Below are positions 26,618 through 35,505 of a stretch of DNA of 64,000 nucleotides, piece by piece. The stretch lies in NCBI RefSeq assembly GCF_900113135.1, contig NZ_FOOH01000020.1, forward strand, positions 1 to 64,000, given 5' to 3'. The notes beneath the pieces are model-generated. The model had not been told where the DNA came from and did no database searches. It worked only from the letters and a program-made list of their open reading frames with translations. Positions within the stretch are counted from its first letter, which is position 1, and each line of letters opens with the position of its first letter. The stretch is from Salegentibacter agarivorans (lineage in GTDB: Bacteria > Bacteroidota > Bacteroidia > Flavobacteriales > Flavobacteriaceae). The position numbers were made by a program, and so were the translations under genes.

Positions 26618-27475
26618 TTATTTTTGAATTTCATGGTCATCCCGAACACTACTAAATGTGAGATCGAGTAACTTCCAATGGGCACTTTCTTTTTTATAAA
26701 ATTCTGTCACGGTAAATTCATTGGACACATCATTTCCCCGAACATGGGCGGTAAGTGTAATTCGGTTCCATAAAACTGCAGTATCATCTCCAAAGGTCTC
26801 CACGGCTACATCATGTACTTCAGCCTTTTTATACCAAATGCTCCCAGTTTCTATAATTTCCAGTTCCCGATCTTTCTTCCAGGAACCGCTCATATGTACA
26901 AATTTTGCTTTATCGTGAAATAGCTTTTCAAGTTTCTCAACATCCTTATCGGCCATCCAATCCCATTTCTTTTTGGAAAGTTCTTTGATTTCTTTTTCAG
27001 TATCCGAACTTGATAATTCCGGAGCCTTGATAGCATTATAGGTTTCCGCAGTAATGGTATCAGTCCATTTTGTTGGGGCATTTCCACTTATTGCAATATA
27101 GGTAACCGGGGTGTTGGGTGTAGCAGCGTGCCAATGTTCTATCTCAGGTTCACATTTTATCACATCCCCCTGTTTTACTACCTGGACTTCCTTTCCTTTT
27201 TCCTGATAGTAACCTACTCCGTCTGTGATATATAATTGTTGGCCTTTGGGGTGAAGGTGCCAATTCAGCTTTGAACCGGCTGCCATTGTTGCCTGTACGA
27301 CATTAAAATCAAAATTTTCATCAGCCTCAGCCAGGTGATTTAACCAAACATCACCGGTATGATGAACATTGGGTGCTTTTTCTCCCTTTGGAAAAATTTC
27401 AGGTTGGGCCATCAACCATTGTGAGGAAAATAAGGTTATCATAGTGATTAAATAAAATGTTTTTATGAGTTTCAT
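26618..27475 (-). CDS. Exported cupin fused to an NTF2-like domain
   Basis: This 285-residue protein has a Sec signal peptide (LITMITLFSSQWLMAQ). Residues 25-150 form a cupin with WHLHPKGQ and EHWHAA histidines. Residues 160-280 form an NTF2-like domain. The cupin resembles the C-terminal cupin of the gene at 24065-25207, and the NTF2 half resembles the single-domain protein 11 bp downstream, so this operon has shuffled the same modules into different fusions. It may bind a metal and a small ligand in the periplasm. Confidence 0.84.
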   Translation of the reverse strand: MKLIKTFYLITMITLFSSQWLMAQPEIFPKGEKAPNVHHTGDVWLNHLAEADENFDFNVVQATMAAGSKLNWHLHPKGQQLYITDGVGYYQEKGKEVQVVKQGDVIKCEPEIEHWHAATPNTPVTYIAISGNAPTKWTDTITAETYNAIKAPELSSSDTEKEIKELSKKKWDWMADKDVEKLEKLFHDKAKFVHMSGSWKKDRELEIIETGSIWYKKAEVHDVAVETFGDDTAVLWNRITLTAHVRGNDVSNEFTVTEFYKKESAHWKLLDLTFSSVRDDHEIQK

Positions 27476-27502
27476 AGTATATTTTTTAAGGTTTAATATT
27501 TT

Positions 27503-28621
27503 TTAATCCAGGCCTTTATCCTGCAGCCACTCGAATAAATGATCGGCCACTTCCTGATTATTTAAATCTGACATTGGGAAATGCGTATTTCCTTTCATCC
27601 CAATCTCAGGTAGAGGCACCAGCGTAACATCTCCACCGTGTTCATTTACTACATCTGTCCATTTTCTGGCCATAGCAAGGGCTACACGCCACTGTTCTTT
27701 ACCTGGGTTTTGTGTTTCTTCTTCAGGGATATAATCTCCAAAATAGATGATAATCGGAATTTCGGTAAGGCGTTCGAATTCCGACATTGGAACTCCCCTG
27801 GCACTTAATTCACCGCCTAAATAAGGCATAGGCTCAGGCACCTCTCCTTCCGGAAACACAAAATTGCTTCCGGGCTCATAAGACGCTATAGCCTTTATAT
27901 TCTCATTTTCCAAGGCTGTGAGCCAGCCCTGTCCACCGCTATGGGAATGGGTCACCAGCACACCAGGACCAATTTTATCGAATAAAGCAGAAACAGCATC
28001 AATATTTACTTCAATATCCAAGGGTCCGGTATCAGGCGTCATTTGTCTGAAGAACTGATCTAAAGCTTCGGGATCTTTTGAGAACTGTACATCTTCATAA
28101 AATTCCGTCCCCATTCCCAATCTGAAGATACCAAACCACAACTGGTCATCGGTACTTGCCGAAATTGTGGTAGGTTCTGTGCTCCTTCCGGCTAATCCTC
28201 TTCTGGGTTGATCGATAAGGTAAACCGGAAAGCGTTTCCGAAGGAAAATACTTTGGAATCCCTCCCTGCCATCGGGCGTAGTTTGCCAGGTTCTCATCGA
28301 TTGGCCGAACCCGTGCCAAAATATTAGTGGTAATTCGCGAGCGTTTACAGGTTTTTGATAAAAAACCGTAGCGTGGTCACCATGAATGGTTTGTCCTGCC
28401 GTACTTTGGTTACCCGGATTGAATGCTCCGTGCTCAACAGGATCAAAGCTTCCAGGACTCTTTTTTACCGTGCCTCCAGCGGCAAAACTTCCTTGCTCTG
28501 CAATAACTAATTCCCCATTAGGTTTAACCCCACAGGAAAAAATAATAAAACTTAGCAATACTAAAATCCTCTTAAAAGCAGAAGATAATGTCTTAGGTTT
28601 AATATGTGTTTTTAATGTCAT
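27503..28621 (-). CDS. Alpha/beta hydrolase lipoprotein
   Basis: This 372-residue protein has a lipoprotein signal (ILVLLSFIIFSCG, cysteine C30). The alpha/beta hydrolase fold shows an oxyanion block PLIFWHGFGQSMRTW, a nucleophile elbow THSHSGG (serine flanked by His and Gly rather than the classic GxSxG) and a C-terminal histidine in MKGNTHFPM. It probably cleaves an ester, but the substrate is unknown. It is the first gene of the unit running down to the flavodoxin and CMD-cupin genes, and it faces a divergent AraC regulator 197 bp away. Confidence 0.83.
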   Translation of the reverse strand: MTLKTHIKPKTLSSAFKRILVLLSFIIFSCGVKPNGELVIAEQGSFAAGGTVKKSPGSFDPVEHGAFNPGNQSTAGQTIHGDHATVFYQKPVNARELPLIFWHGFGQSMRTWQTTPDGREGFQSIFLRKRFPVYLIDQPRRGLAGRSTEPTTISASTDDQLWFGIFRLGMGTEFYEDVQFSKDPEALDQFFRQMTPDTGPLDIEVNIDAVSALFDKIGPGVLVTHSHSGGQGWLTALENENIKAIASYEPGSNFVFPEGEVPEPMPYLGGELSARGVPMSEFERLTEIPIIIYFGDYIPEEETQNPGKEQWRVALAMARKWTDVVNEHGGDVTLVPLPEIGMKGNTHFPMSDLNNQEVADHLFEWLQDKGLD

Positions 28622-28767
28622 TCTTCTTTATTTTTTGAATTGAACATATACCTGAATAAGGATAAATACTCATTTCTATACAAATATCGATTAATAAATA
28701 ACCATACTTTGTATATAAAATACTGATATCCTTACCATTTTTACTGATGTGTTCTGTTCTTCTAATT

Positions 28768-28793
28768 TACCAATAATCTGATTGGTATATTTG
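28768..28793 (+). promoter_or_regulatory. Promoter with overlapping operator of the AraC gene
   Basis: TACCAAT (28768-28774), a six-base spacer and ATTGGTA (28781-28787) form a perfect 7-bp inverted repeat. The right arm overlaps an exact TATATTTG -7 box (28786-28793), and the start codon lies 25 bp downstream. A protein bound here would block or reshape the promoter, so autoregulation is likely. A weaker -7 box (GATATTTG on the minus strand, 28681-28688) may serve the divergent hydrolase gene. Confidence 0.5.
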
Positions 28794-28818
28794 TTATGAA
28801 ATTATAGAAACTATAAAA

Positions 28819-29712
28819 ATGAAGGATTTAGTTAAAGTAGATACCATTTCTCAATACAATGAACTTAAGGAGATACCCACCAGGCATCCCTTAATAACGG
28901 CTTTTGACAGTTCAACCGCCAGGCCATTGCCTAGCGGTAATTTCAGTTTTGGTTTTTATGCCATATTCTTAAAGGGTGTCAACTGTGGTCAGCTCCAGTA
29001 CGGAAGAAATAATTATGATTATGAAGAAGGGACTTTAGTTTTTATGGGGCCCGGGCAGGTAGTGGGAATAAAAAGCCAAAAAGATTACAATCCGAAAGGT
29101 TTTGCCCTACTTTTTCATCCGGAATTCATCAAAGGCACCCCGCTTGCAGCAAACATTCACAGATATAACTTTTTTTCCTATGAGCTTAATGAAGCCTTAC
29201 ATGTCTCTAAAAAAGAAGAGCAAATAATAAAAGAACTGTTCTTAAAAATCGATTATGAACTCGATCAGAATATTGATAAGCACAGTAAAACCATCGTAGC
29301 CAACAATATTGAATTACTACTGAACTACTGTGAACGTTTCTACGACAGGCAGTTTATTACCAGGGAAAATTTAAATAAAGGTATTCTTTCCAATTTTGAG
29401 AAATTATTAAATGAATACTTCCATTCTGAAAATCCGACGAAATTAGGATTACCCTCAGTAGCTTATTTTGCTGATAAATTAAACCTTTCTTCAAATTATT
29501 TTGGAGATTTAATCAAAAAGGAAACCGGTAAATCGGCAATGGATCATATTCACCTTAAGCTAATAGATATCGCAAAAGAAAAGATATTCGAAGCAGATAA
29601 ATCAATAAGCCAAATCGCTTATGAACTGGGTTTTAAATACCCCCAGCATTTCAACCGAATGTTTAAAAAGGAAACTGGTATTACACCTAGTGAGTATCGT
29701 TCAATGAATTAA
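28819..29712 (+). CDS. AraC-family transcriptional regulator
   Basis: This 297-residue protein has an N-terminal cupin-like ligand domain (SFGFYAIFLKGVNCGQLQYG, EEGTLVFMGPGQV) and a C-terminal AraC double helix-turn-helix (LNLSSNYFGDLIKKETGKSA, then ISQIAYELGFKYPQHFNRMF). It is divergently transcribed from the hydrolase-cupin-flavodoxin operon and is the obvious candidate for its regulator. A strong hairpin follows its stop codon. Confidence 0.88.
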   Translation: MKDLVKVDTISQYNELKEIPTRHPLITAFDSSTARPLPSGNFSFGFYAIFLKGVNCGQLQYGRNNYDYEEGTLVFMGPGQVVGIKSQKDYNPKGFALLFHPEFIKGTPLAANIHRYNFFSYELNEALHVSKKEEQIIKELFLKIDYELDQNIDKHSKTIVANNIELLLNYCERFYDRQFITRENLNKGILSNFEKLLNEYFHSENPTKLGLPSVAYFADKLNLSSNYFGDLIKKETGKSAMDHIHLKLIDIAKEKIFEADKSISQIAYELGFKYPQHFNRMFKKETGITPSEYRSMN

Positions 29713-29731
29713 TGGTTAAATTCTAAATTAA

Positions 29732-29771
29732 AAATCCAAAATGCGGAGGATATTTGCCGCATTTTGGATTT
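29732..29771. terminator. Strong 15-bp hairpin between convergent units
   Basis: AAATCCAAAATGCGG (29732-29746) and CCGCATTTTGGATTT (29757-29771) pair perfectly around a ten-base loop. It lies 19 bp after the AraC stop codon and upstream of no plus-strand gene. The A/T-rich ends of the stem supply U-rich flanks in both directions, so it can act as a bidirectional terminator. Confidence 0.7.
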
Positions 29772-29802
29772 ATCAACAGTCTTTTTGATTTAAGGGAATG
29801 AA

Positions 29803-30075
29803 TTAATCCTTAAACTGACTTTCAATTTCAAGTGGGTTTATAGGTTTTACCCTATCCCAAAAAGATATCACGTTAATAATCTTCCACTGATCGTCTTCTT
29901 TTTGCATTAGTCTTGATTCACTACTTAAGTAATACTTATTTTTTTCATCCACAAGATTATATTGGTTCCATTTTGCATAGGCAGAACGATCGCTATTAAA
30001 TTTTATATCAAATTTCTTACGTTTAGGATTAGAGTATTTAGGTTTTTCATTTTCAACATAAAAACCTGTCATCAT
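29803..30075 (-). pseudogene. C-terminal remnant of an NTF2-like (DUF4440) protein
   Basis: The 90-codon frame starts at tandem ATG codons and covers only the last strands of an NTF2-like fold: RSAYAKWNQYNLVDEKNKYY, then SSESRLMQKEDDQWKIINVISFW, where the W-K-I...F-W end is characteristic. Full-length relatives have about 140-170 residues and a signal peptide, both missing here. In-frame stops lie directly upstream. It may still be translated as a half domain, but truncation is more likely. It is related to the NTF2 modules at 26.1-27.5 kb. Confidence 0.55.
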
Positions 30076-30383
30076 AATTTTCTAAGCAGTCACTAAAATT
30101 TTTCAACCGAGTAGGATTAACAAAACGATCCAATTTTTTTCAAATAAAATGTTTAAAAAACTTATTAATTTTCTTTACATTTGATTAATATTAACCTTAA
30201 AGTTACCTAATCGGTTACCTGAAGGAAAGAAAATTAAGAAAAGTACTGAATTTAAAGGTATACTGGGAAGGGTCTAATAGCCCTGTCATCCCGACTTTTT
30301 AAGATATCAAAATATCACAAAAATTATCAAAATCCTATATTTAATTTCTTTAATAGGTATATCGCTATTTAGTACGGGAAAAT
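30076..30383. other. Decayed or spacer DNA with repeat copy 2
   Basis: No gene is seen. The stretch holds the second copy of the 75-bp element (30214-30289). The terminator of the large minus-strand operon follows it. The DNA between the NTF2 remnant and the element is AT-rich and has stops in all frames. Confidence 0.4.
30214..30289. repeat. Diverged 75-bp element, copy 2
   Basis: Same orientation and end-to-end similarity as 17273-17347. In this copy nested GGGA/TCCC and AGGG/CCCT pairs (30265-30291) followed by a short T-run make a terminator-like hairpin; the T-run is absent in copy 1. Both copies lie next to truncated genes. Confidence 0.5.
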
Positions 30384-30422
30384 AAAAAAAAACGAGCATA
30401 CAGAAATTTCCATATGCTCGTT
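30384..30422 (-). terminator. Terminator of the SusCD/DUF1080 operon
   Basis: On the minus strand AACGAGCATA and TATGCTCGTT form a perfect 10-bp stem with a 12-base loop, followed by a run of T (plus-strand A run ending at 30392). It lies 23 bp past the stop codon of the last gene of the operon. Confidence 0.85.
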
Positions 30423-30445
30423 ATTAAAAATATATTTTGCAAATT

Positions 30446-31789
30446 TTAAATTATCTCTGTTTTACCTGGGGTTGGAATTGGATATAGTCCATCTTTACCC
30501 GGTACAGTTGGAGGAGTAGACTCCCAGGTTACCTCTTCTGGCATTAAAACTTTATCTGATTTTAAAGCTTCATCCCAGTTAATTATTTGACCTGAATAGG
30601 TAGCCATTCTTCCCATGATGGCAGTCATGGTACTTTTTGCTCCATTTTCCGCATCACTTATAACCTCCTTATTTCTTATGGAAGCAAAGAGTTTATCGTG
30701 CTCTACCTGATAGGGGTTTGGATCCCTTCGGTTTCTGTATTCAAAGATATTATTACCTTCTATATCTGTAATACTAGCAGCACCTGCATCATTCATATGA
30801 ACAGATCCTTTTGTACCCTGAAAATCCTCTCCCACCTTAGACCAGGTCCCAGGTTGATGACGACATTGACTTGAAATTACTGCACCCCCAGGATATTTAA
30901 ATTCTACAAAATGATGATCAAAAATCTCCCCATGTTCAGAACCTGTTCTTACAAGGCGTCCTCCCATACCCTGAGCAGAAACGGGATATTCTCCAATAAA
31001 CCAGTTTGCAACATCTATATTATGAATGTGCTGTTCAAGGATATGATCTCCACACAGCCAATTAAAATAATACCAATTCCGCATTTGGTACTCCATTTCG
31101 CTCTGGCCTGCTCTTCTGGGATTTACCCATACTCCGCCGCTGTTCCAATATACCTGGCCCGAAATTATTTTTCCAATCGCATTTTGATTAATTTTTTCTT
31201 CCATTGCGATGTAATTGTTTTGGTAATGCCGCTGAAGACCAACAACCACATTTAGTTTATTCGCTTTCGCAACTTTGGCCATTTCGAGTACTTTTCTTAT
31301 TCCAGGTACATCGGTAGCCACGGGTTTTTCCATAAACACATGCTTGCCTGCATTTATAGCATACTCAAAATGATAGGGCCTGAAGCCCGGCGGAGTTGCC
31401 AGGATAACCACATCTGCCTGGTCTATGGCTTTTTTATAAGCATCAAAACCAACAAATTTATTTTTCTCCTTAACATTTACTTTTTTTGTTCCTTCAAATT
31501 CTTTTTGAAGGCTTTGTAGGCTTCCGTTCAACCTATCTTCAAAGGCATCAGCCATTGCTACTAATTCCACATTTTCATCAGCCTTCAATGCCTGGTTTGC
31601 TGCTCCTGTACCTCTACCTCCACAGCCTACCACTGCTATCTTTAAGGTTTTATCATTAAAAACATTTGCCATAGCCCCCATTTCCATAGCGGGTAGCATC
31701 ATTCCGGCTGTGAAAAGAGCTGTATTCTTGCAAAAAGTTCTTCTTGAAGATTGCAAATCAGGTTTCTGGTTCTTTTTAGAGTTATTCAT
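30446..31789 (-). CDS. Gfo/Idh/MocA-family oxidoreductase, exported (Tat)
   Basis: The protein has 447 residues. A twin-arginine leader (SSRRTFCKNTALFTAGMML) is followed by a Rossmann fold (LKIAVVGCGGRGTGAANQAL), the catalytic block HVFMEKPVATDVPGIR with its lysine, and the C-terminal DHILEQHIHNIDVANWF. Relatives act in the periplasm with tightly held NAD and oxidise a sugar hydroxyl to a ketone. With two DUF1080 proteins in the operon, a 3-keto-glycoside pathway is the natural reading, but the substrate is not visible. It is the last gene before a strong terminator. Confidence 0.87.
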   Translation of the reverse strand: MNNSKKNQKPDLQSSRRTFCKNTALFTAGMMLPAMEMGAMANVFNDKTLKIAVVGCGGRGTGAANQALKADENVELVAMADAFEDRLNGSLQSLQKEFEGTKKVNVKEKNKFVGFDAYKKAIDQADVVILATPPGFRPYHFEYAINAGKHVFMEKPVATDVPGIRKVLEMAKVAKANKLNVVVGLQRHYQNNYIAMEEKINQNAIGKIISGQVYWNSGGVWVNPRRAGQSEMEYQMRNWYYFNWLCGDHILEQHIHNIDVANWFIGEYPVSAQGMGGRLVRTGSEHGEIFDHHFVEFKYPGGAVISSQCRHQPGTWSKVGEDFQGTKGSVHMNDAGAASITDIEGNNIFEYRNRRDPNPYQVEHDKLFASIRNKEVISDAENGAKSTMTAIMGRMATYSGQIINWDEALKSDKVLMPEEVTWESTPPTVPGKDGLYPIPTPGKTEII

Positions 31790-31807
31790 TATTCTATTGT
31801 TTTAAAG

Positions 31808-32791
31808 TTACGGGGTTTGTGAACCCCAATATTTTTCATAATCGGTTTCTGATGGTGGATTTGGAGTCCTTACAATTCTAAATCCTACAAATGGGGCATC
31901 TGTATTCCACCATCTACTTTTAGGAAATTGCGGATCCCGCATTTTCCAATTTTCTAGTGAGCCCAATCGGGCGGCACTTCTTAAATACTCGGCATCATCA
32001 TAATAAGAGCCTCCTCTAACCGAGCGTGGATATTCAGTTTCAGGAAATTCTATAGGGTTTATTGTTACAGATTTCCTGGTTCTATAAACTTCTGGCAGGT
32101 ATTGATCTAGTGTCCATTCTGCTACATTTCCATACATATCATAAAGCCCCCAGGGATTCGGCTTTTTTTGACCTACTCTATGATAAGAATTTTCGCTATT
32201 GCCATAAAACCAGGCATATTCGTCCAAATCTTCTATATTATCTCCAAAATGAAACGCTGTAGTAGTACCCGCACGAGCTGCATATTCCCATTCGGCTTCT
32301 GTAGGCAACCGATAAAAATGGCCTGTTTTGGCAGATAACCATTCGCAAAATTTAGAAGCCGCATGATGGGTTACATTTCCTACCGGTAAACCTTCACCGG
32401 TACCCATCCCCAGGCTCATATCTACATAAGGAATAGTAGCTCCCGAGACTGCATCTACTACTATATCTACCTCCCCCGCTTTGGCAGTTGGTGGAACTCC
32501 ATCTATTGCCCTGTTCACAAACAAATTATATAACTCCCAGGTAATTTCATGTTTGGCCATCCAGAAAGCGTCTACTTTCACTTCATGTACAGGACCTTCG
32601 TCCATATAGCGGTTTTCTTCACCTTCCGGACTTCCCATTGTAAAGGTTCCGGCAGGGATTGCTACCATTTCAATTACCAAATCTGATCCTGCTATTTGCT
32701 GAGTATAATCTTCAAGTTGCTTTTCCTGGGAAGAAGCTATTGTAACAACTAAAAGAAACAGTAAAATAAACAGGTTTTGTCTACTTTTCAT
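31808..32791 (-). CDS. SUMF1-domain (formylglycine-generating-enzyme-like) exported protein lacking the active cysteines
   Basis: This 327-residue protein has a Sec signal peptide (LFILLFLLVVTIASSQ) and one SUMF1/FGE-sulfatase-modifying domain: MVAIPAGTFTMGSPEGEENRYMDEGPVHEV, YRLPTEAEWEYAARAG, YDMYGNVAEW and RSVRGGSYYDDAEYLRSAAR. In true formylglycine-generating enzymes the segment after GGSY holds the catalytic cysteine pair; here it has none. No sulfatase gene is nearby. The domain is therefore probably a binding or structural module, or belongs to the wider group with other chemistry. It sits between DUF1080 and Gfo/Idh/MocA genes. Confidence 0.82.
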   Translation of the reverse strand: MKSRQNLFILLFLLVVTIASSQEKQLEDYTQQIAGSDLVIEMVAIPAGTFTMGSPEGEENRYMDEGPVHEVKVDAFWMAKHEITWELYNLFVNRAIDGVPPTAKAGEVDIVVDAVSGATIPYVDMSLGMGTGEGLPVGNVTHHAASKFCEWLSAKTGHFYRLPTEAEWEYAARAGTTTAFHFGDNIEDLDEYAWFYGNSENSYHRVGQKKPNPWGLYDMYGNVAEWTLDQYLPEVYRTRKSVTINPIEFPETEYPRSVRGGSYYDDAEYLRSAARLGSLENWKMRDPQFPKSRWWNTDAPFVGFRIVRTPNPPSETDYEKYWGSQTP

Positions 32792-32845
32792 CTTTATAAA
32801 TTTTCTGACTTCTTAAATAAATACTGGTTGAAAATGGGATTGAGT

Positions 32846-33532
32846 TTATAAATGAGTAAGTTCTACTTTGCTAAATTCTACTTCGGCACCTTCAGCCTGT
32901 AAGGCGATATGTCCTTTTTTTGCTGTAGAATTAAATCCTTCATTTACCAGATCGCCATTCACCCATACTTTAATAGTATCTGCACGGCTTTCAATTACCA
33001 TATTATTCCATTCTCCCAAAGCATTCTCAGAATCGTCGGTTAAATTTTTAATCCTGCGTTCTTTTCCTTCTGTTATACCCCAGTTTTCCTTGGGCCCTCT
33101 ACGCTCTTCCATGTTAGGAACTTCAACATTTTCTACTATACACCAAAAATCACCTGCATTTTCGTGCATCATTTGCACTTCTATTGATTTTGGAAACATA
33201 CCATACAAAGCACGCGGGGTAGATGCATGTACTAACACTCCACAATTTCCTGGTTCTCCCGGAAAGCGATAATCCACGTCCAGTTTATAGTTTTGATATA
33301 CTGAATCTGTAATTAGATGCCCCTGCGGTTCACCCAAACTAACCAATAAGCCGTCCCTAATTATAAATGGACTTTTAGCACCAGGATCTTCATCCATTTT
33401 AGGTACATCCACATGCCATCCTGAAAGATCTTTCCCATTAAATAGATTGATTGTGTCACTCCGTTTTGTTTCGTGGCTTTTACAGGAGAATATTAAAAAG
33501 GATAATATATAAATTGCTATATAATTTTTCAT
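32846..33532 (-). CDS. DUF1080 (3-keto-disaccharide hydrolase-like) lipoprotein
   Basis: This 228-residue protein has a lipoprotein signal (IYILSFLIFSC, cysteine C17). The DUF1080 concanavalin-like fold begins INLFNGKDLSGWHV and continues with YRFPGEPGNCGVLVHAS and a terminal strand GHIALQAEGAEVEFSKVEL. Members of this family have been linked to cleavage of 3-keto-glycosides produced by Gfo/Idh/MocA dehydrogenases. It lies between the SusD-like and SUMF1 genes. A second DUF1080 gene opens the operon at 42475. Confidence 0.85.
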   Translation of the reverse strand: MKNYIAIYILSFLIFSCKSHETKRSDTINLFNGKDLSGWHVDVPKMDEDPGAKSPFIIRDGLLVSLGEPQGHLITDSVYQNYKLDVDYRFPGEPGNCGVLVHASTPRALYGMFPKSIEVQMMHENAGDFWCIVENVEVPNMEERRGPKENWGITEGKERRIKNLTDDSENALGEWNNMVIESRADTIKVWVNGDLVNEGFNSTAKKGHIALQAEGAEVEFSKVELTHL

Positions 33533-33620
33533 CTAAATCTTTTAAAATTAAATATGTTTAAATAAAACGCCAGGAAAAGATTTTATCATCTTAAATTCCC
33601 GACGTTTATTTTCACTTAGT

Positions 33621-35492
33621 TTAATATCCAGGGTTTTGAATCAATTGATCATTTCTATTCATCTCATCCCTTGGTATTGCAATGAAATACATCTTATCGA
33701 GCCATTCACGGTTTTCTATTCCCGGTGAGAGATCTCTGACTTCATATTCGTAATTATAACTGGAAGGGTCATATCTATATATCTGGATATTGGCTCCCGG
33801 TTTAAGAAACCCTTCTACGTCAATAATACGAACCTGTTGCCCAAGGGTTTGGGGTGCTATCATCCATCTCCGGGCATCATGAAAACGATGTTCCTCATAA
33901 ACCAACTCCACCAGACGTTCTTGTCTATATTGCTCCATCAAATCCTGTCCAGATGCTGTAATAGCTGGCATACCAGCTCTATAACGAATTTTATTAAGCC
34001 ATTCTTTAGCCATATCTTCTTCCCCTAGTTCTATAGAAGCTTCAACATAGTTAAGTACGGCTTCTGTATATTTAAGAAAGGGAAAAGGAATCTGCTGACG
34101 AACATTCTGATCCACGATAGCAGGATCTGGATCGGTAAATTTTCTTACATAATATCCAGTATGAGTTCCATTCCAGTCTTCTATGGCACTACTACGTGTA
34201 TCTAAACCATTATGTGTTATGGTTTCTCCGGTACCAGATTTTACTTCATAAGTTCCCGTCTGGATTTGGTCAAATGGATCACTACCAGCCACATCTGCGG
34301 TTCGGGGTTTCCAGTCTGCACCATCGTATAAAATAGTAGCATAAAATCGTGGATCCCGATTATCATATGGATTATTAGCATGTTCAGAATTATTCCAGTT
34401 AAACTCATTTCCATCTATGAGCTCATAATGGTCTACTAAATTTTGGGTAGGAGCATTCCCCGCCCAATTATGATAACCATTTGGACCATTATAAAGTCCT
34501 ATCTGTTGTCCCGATTCATTTTTTGCAGCTACGAAATACCTTGCAAAAAGTAGTTCGGTAGCTGCTGCAGGATCTGCCATAACACTGCCACCTCCAAGGG
34601 AAAGGGCCATATAGTTTTCTTTGCCTTCTTCTGCAGAAATAGGTTCAATTAGATCCATTTTATATCCTCTATTTAAATCTACAACCTCTTTGGCTGCAGC
34701 TTGTGCTCTTCTCCAACGGTCTTGTTGATTTCCACTTACATAACCAAGATATTCGGGATTAGAATAACCGGCAATATCAGACGAGTTAGCCGAGGCTGTT
34801 GGAATATCGTGAAGATCACTCGCTGCGTATAATAATACCCTTGCTTTAAGAGCAAGCGCAGCTTCCATACTAGCCCTCCCATCTACATTTAAGCCTTCCA
34901 ATAAAGGTTTGGCACTATCTAAGTCTGAAACAATAAATTCTACAGTTTCTTCAAATGTATTTCTAGGAATCTCCAGGTCTTCGGAATCTAACGTATAAAC
35001 CTTGTCAACGATAGGTACTCCTCCATGCATCCTTAAAAGGTTATGGTAGTAATACGCTCGTAAAAACAATGCTTCTCCTCTAAGCTGATTAACCATATCT
35101 GGATCATCAAAACCAGGCTCTTCCAAATTCTCTAAAGCGATATTAGCCGCACGAATTCGACCATATAGGTCTCCCCAGTTATACGTATAATTTATAAATC
35201 CTCTTTCCGCAGGTCCAGATCGCGATTCGGTGATGGTATTAATCCCTCTACCAGGGTGCGTAAACAAAGCTTCATCTGATAGTGAAGCCATCATTTGTTC
35301 ATCAAATCCTCCCTGTCCTAAACCATTGTATATTTCGAGTACAAAGGCCTCTGCCAGGGCTGCATCCACCCAAACATCTGATTGCGAGAATTCATCTAAA
35401 GGTTGGGTATCTACAAAATCGTCATTACAACCTACTACTGCAAAAAGTAAGAGCAGGAAATATCCTATATTTTTCATTCTATAATTTTTCAT
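33621..35492 (-). CDS. SusD/RagB-family nutrient-binding lipoprotein
   Basis: The protein has 623 residues. The lipoprotein signal is FLLLLFAVVGC (C22), and the SusD-like N-terminal region follows with DVWVDAALAEAFVLEIYNGL, RGEALFLRAYYYHNLLRMHG and VPIVDK. The C-terminal RagB/SusD domain contains FPFLKYTEAVLNYVEASIEL and YEEHRFHDARRWM and ends IPRDEMNRNDQLIQNPGY. It is the surface partner of the SusC-like channel encoded 13 bp upstream. The ligand is unknown; the absence of glycoside hydrolases in the locus argues for a small sugar derivative or glycoside rather than a polysaccharide. Confidence 0.95.
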   Translation of the reverse strand: MKNYRMKNIGYFLLLLFAVVGCNDDFVDTQPLDEFSQSDVWVDAALAEAFVLEIYNGLGQGGFDEQMMASLSDEALFTHPGRGINTITESRSGPAERGFINYTYNWGDLYGRIRAANIALENLEEPGFDDPDMVNQLRGEALFLRAYYYHNLLRMHGGVPIVDKVYTLDSEDLEIPRNTFEETVEFIVSDLDSAKPLLEGLNVDGRASMEAALALKARVLLYAASDLHDIPTASANSSDIAGYSNPEYLGYVSGNQQDRWRRAQAAAKEVVDLNRGYKMDLIEPISAEEGKENYMALSLGGGSVMADPAAATELLFARYFVAAKNESGQQIGLYNGPNGYHNWAGNAPTQNLVDHYELIDGNEFNWNNSEHANNPYDNRDPRFYATILYDGADWKPRTADVAGSDPFDQIQTGTYEVKSGTGETITHNGLDTRSSAIEDWNGTHTGYYVRKFTDPDPAIVDQNVRQQIPFPFLKYTEAVLNYVEASIELGEEDMAKEWLNKIRYRAGMPAITASGQDLMEQYRQERLVELVYEEHRFHDARRWMIAPQTLGQQVRIIDVEGFLKPGANIQIYRYDPSSYNYEYEVRDLSPGIENREWLDKMYFIAIPRDEMNRNDQLIQNPGY

Positions 35493-35505
35493 ATTTCGAG
35501 AATAT

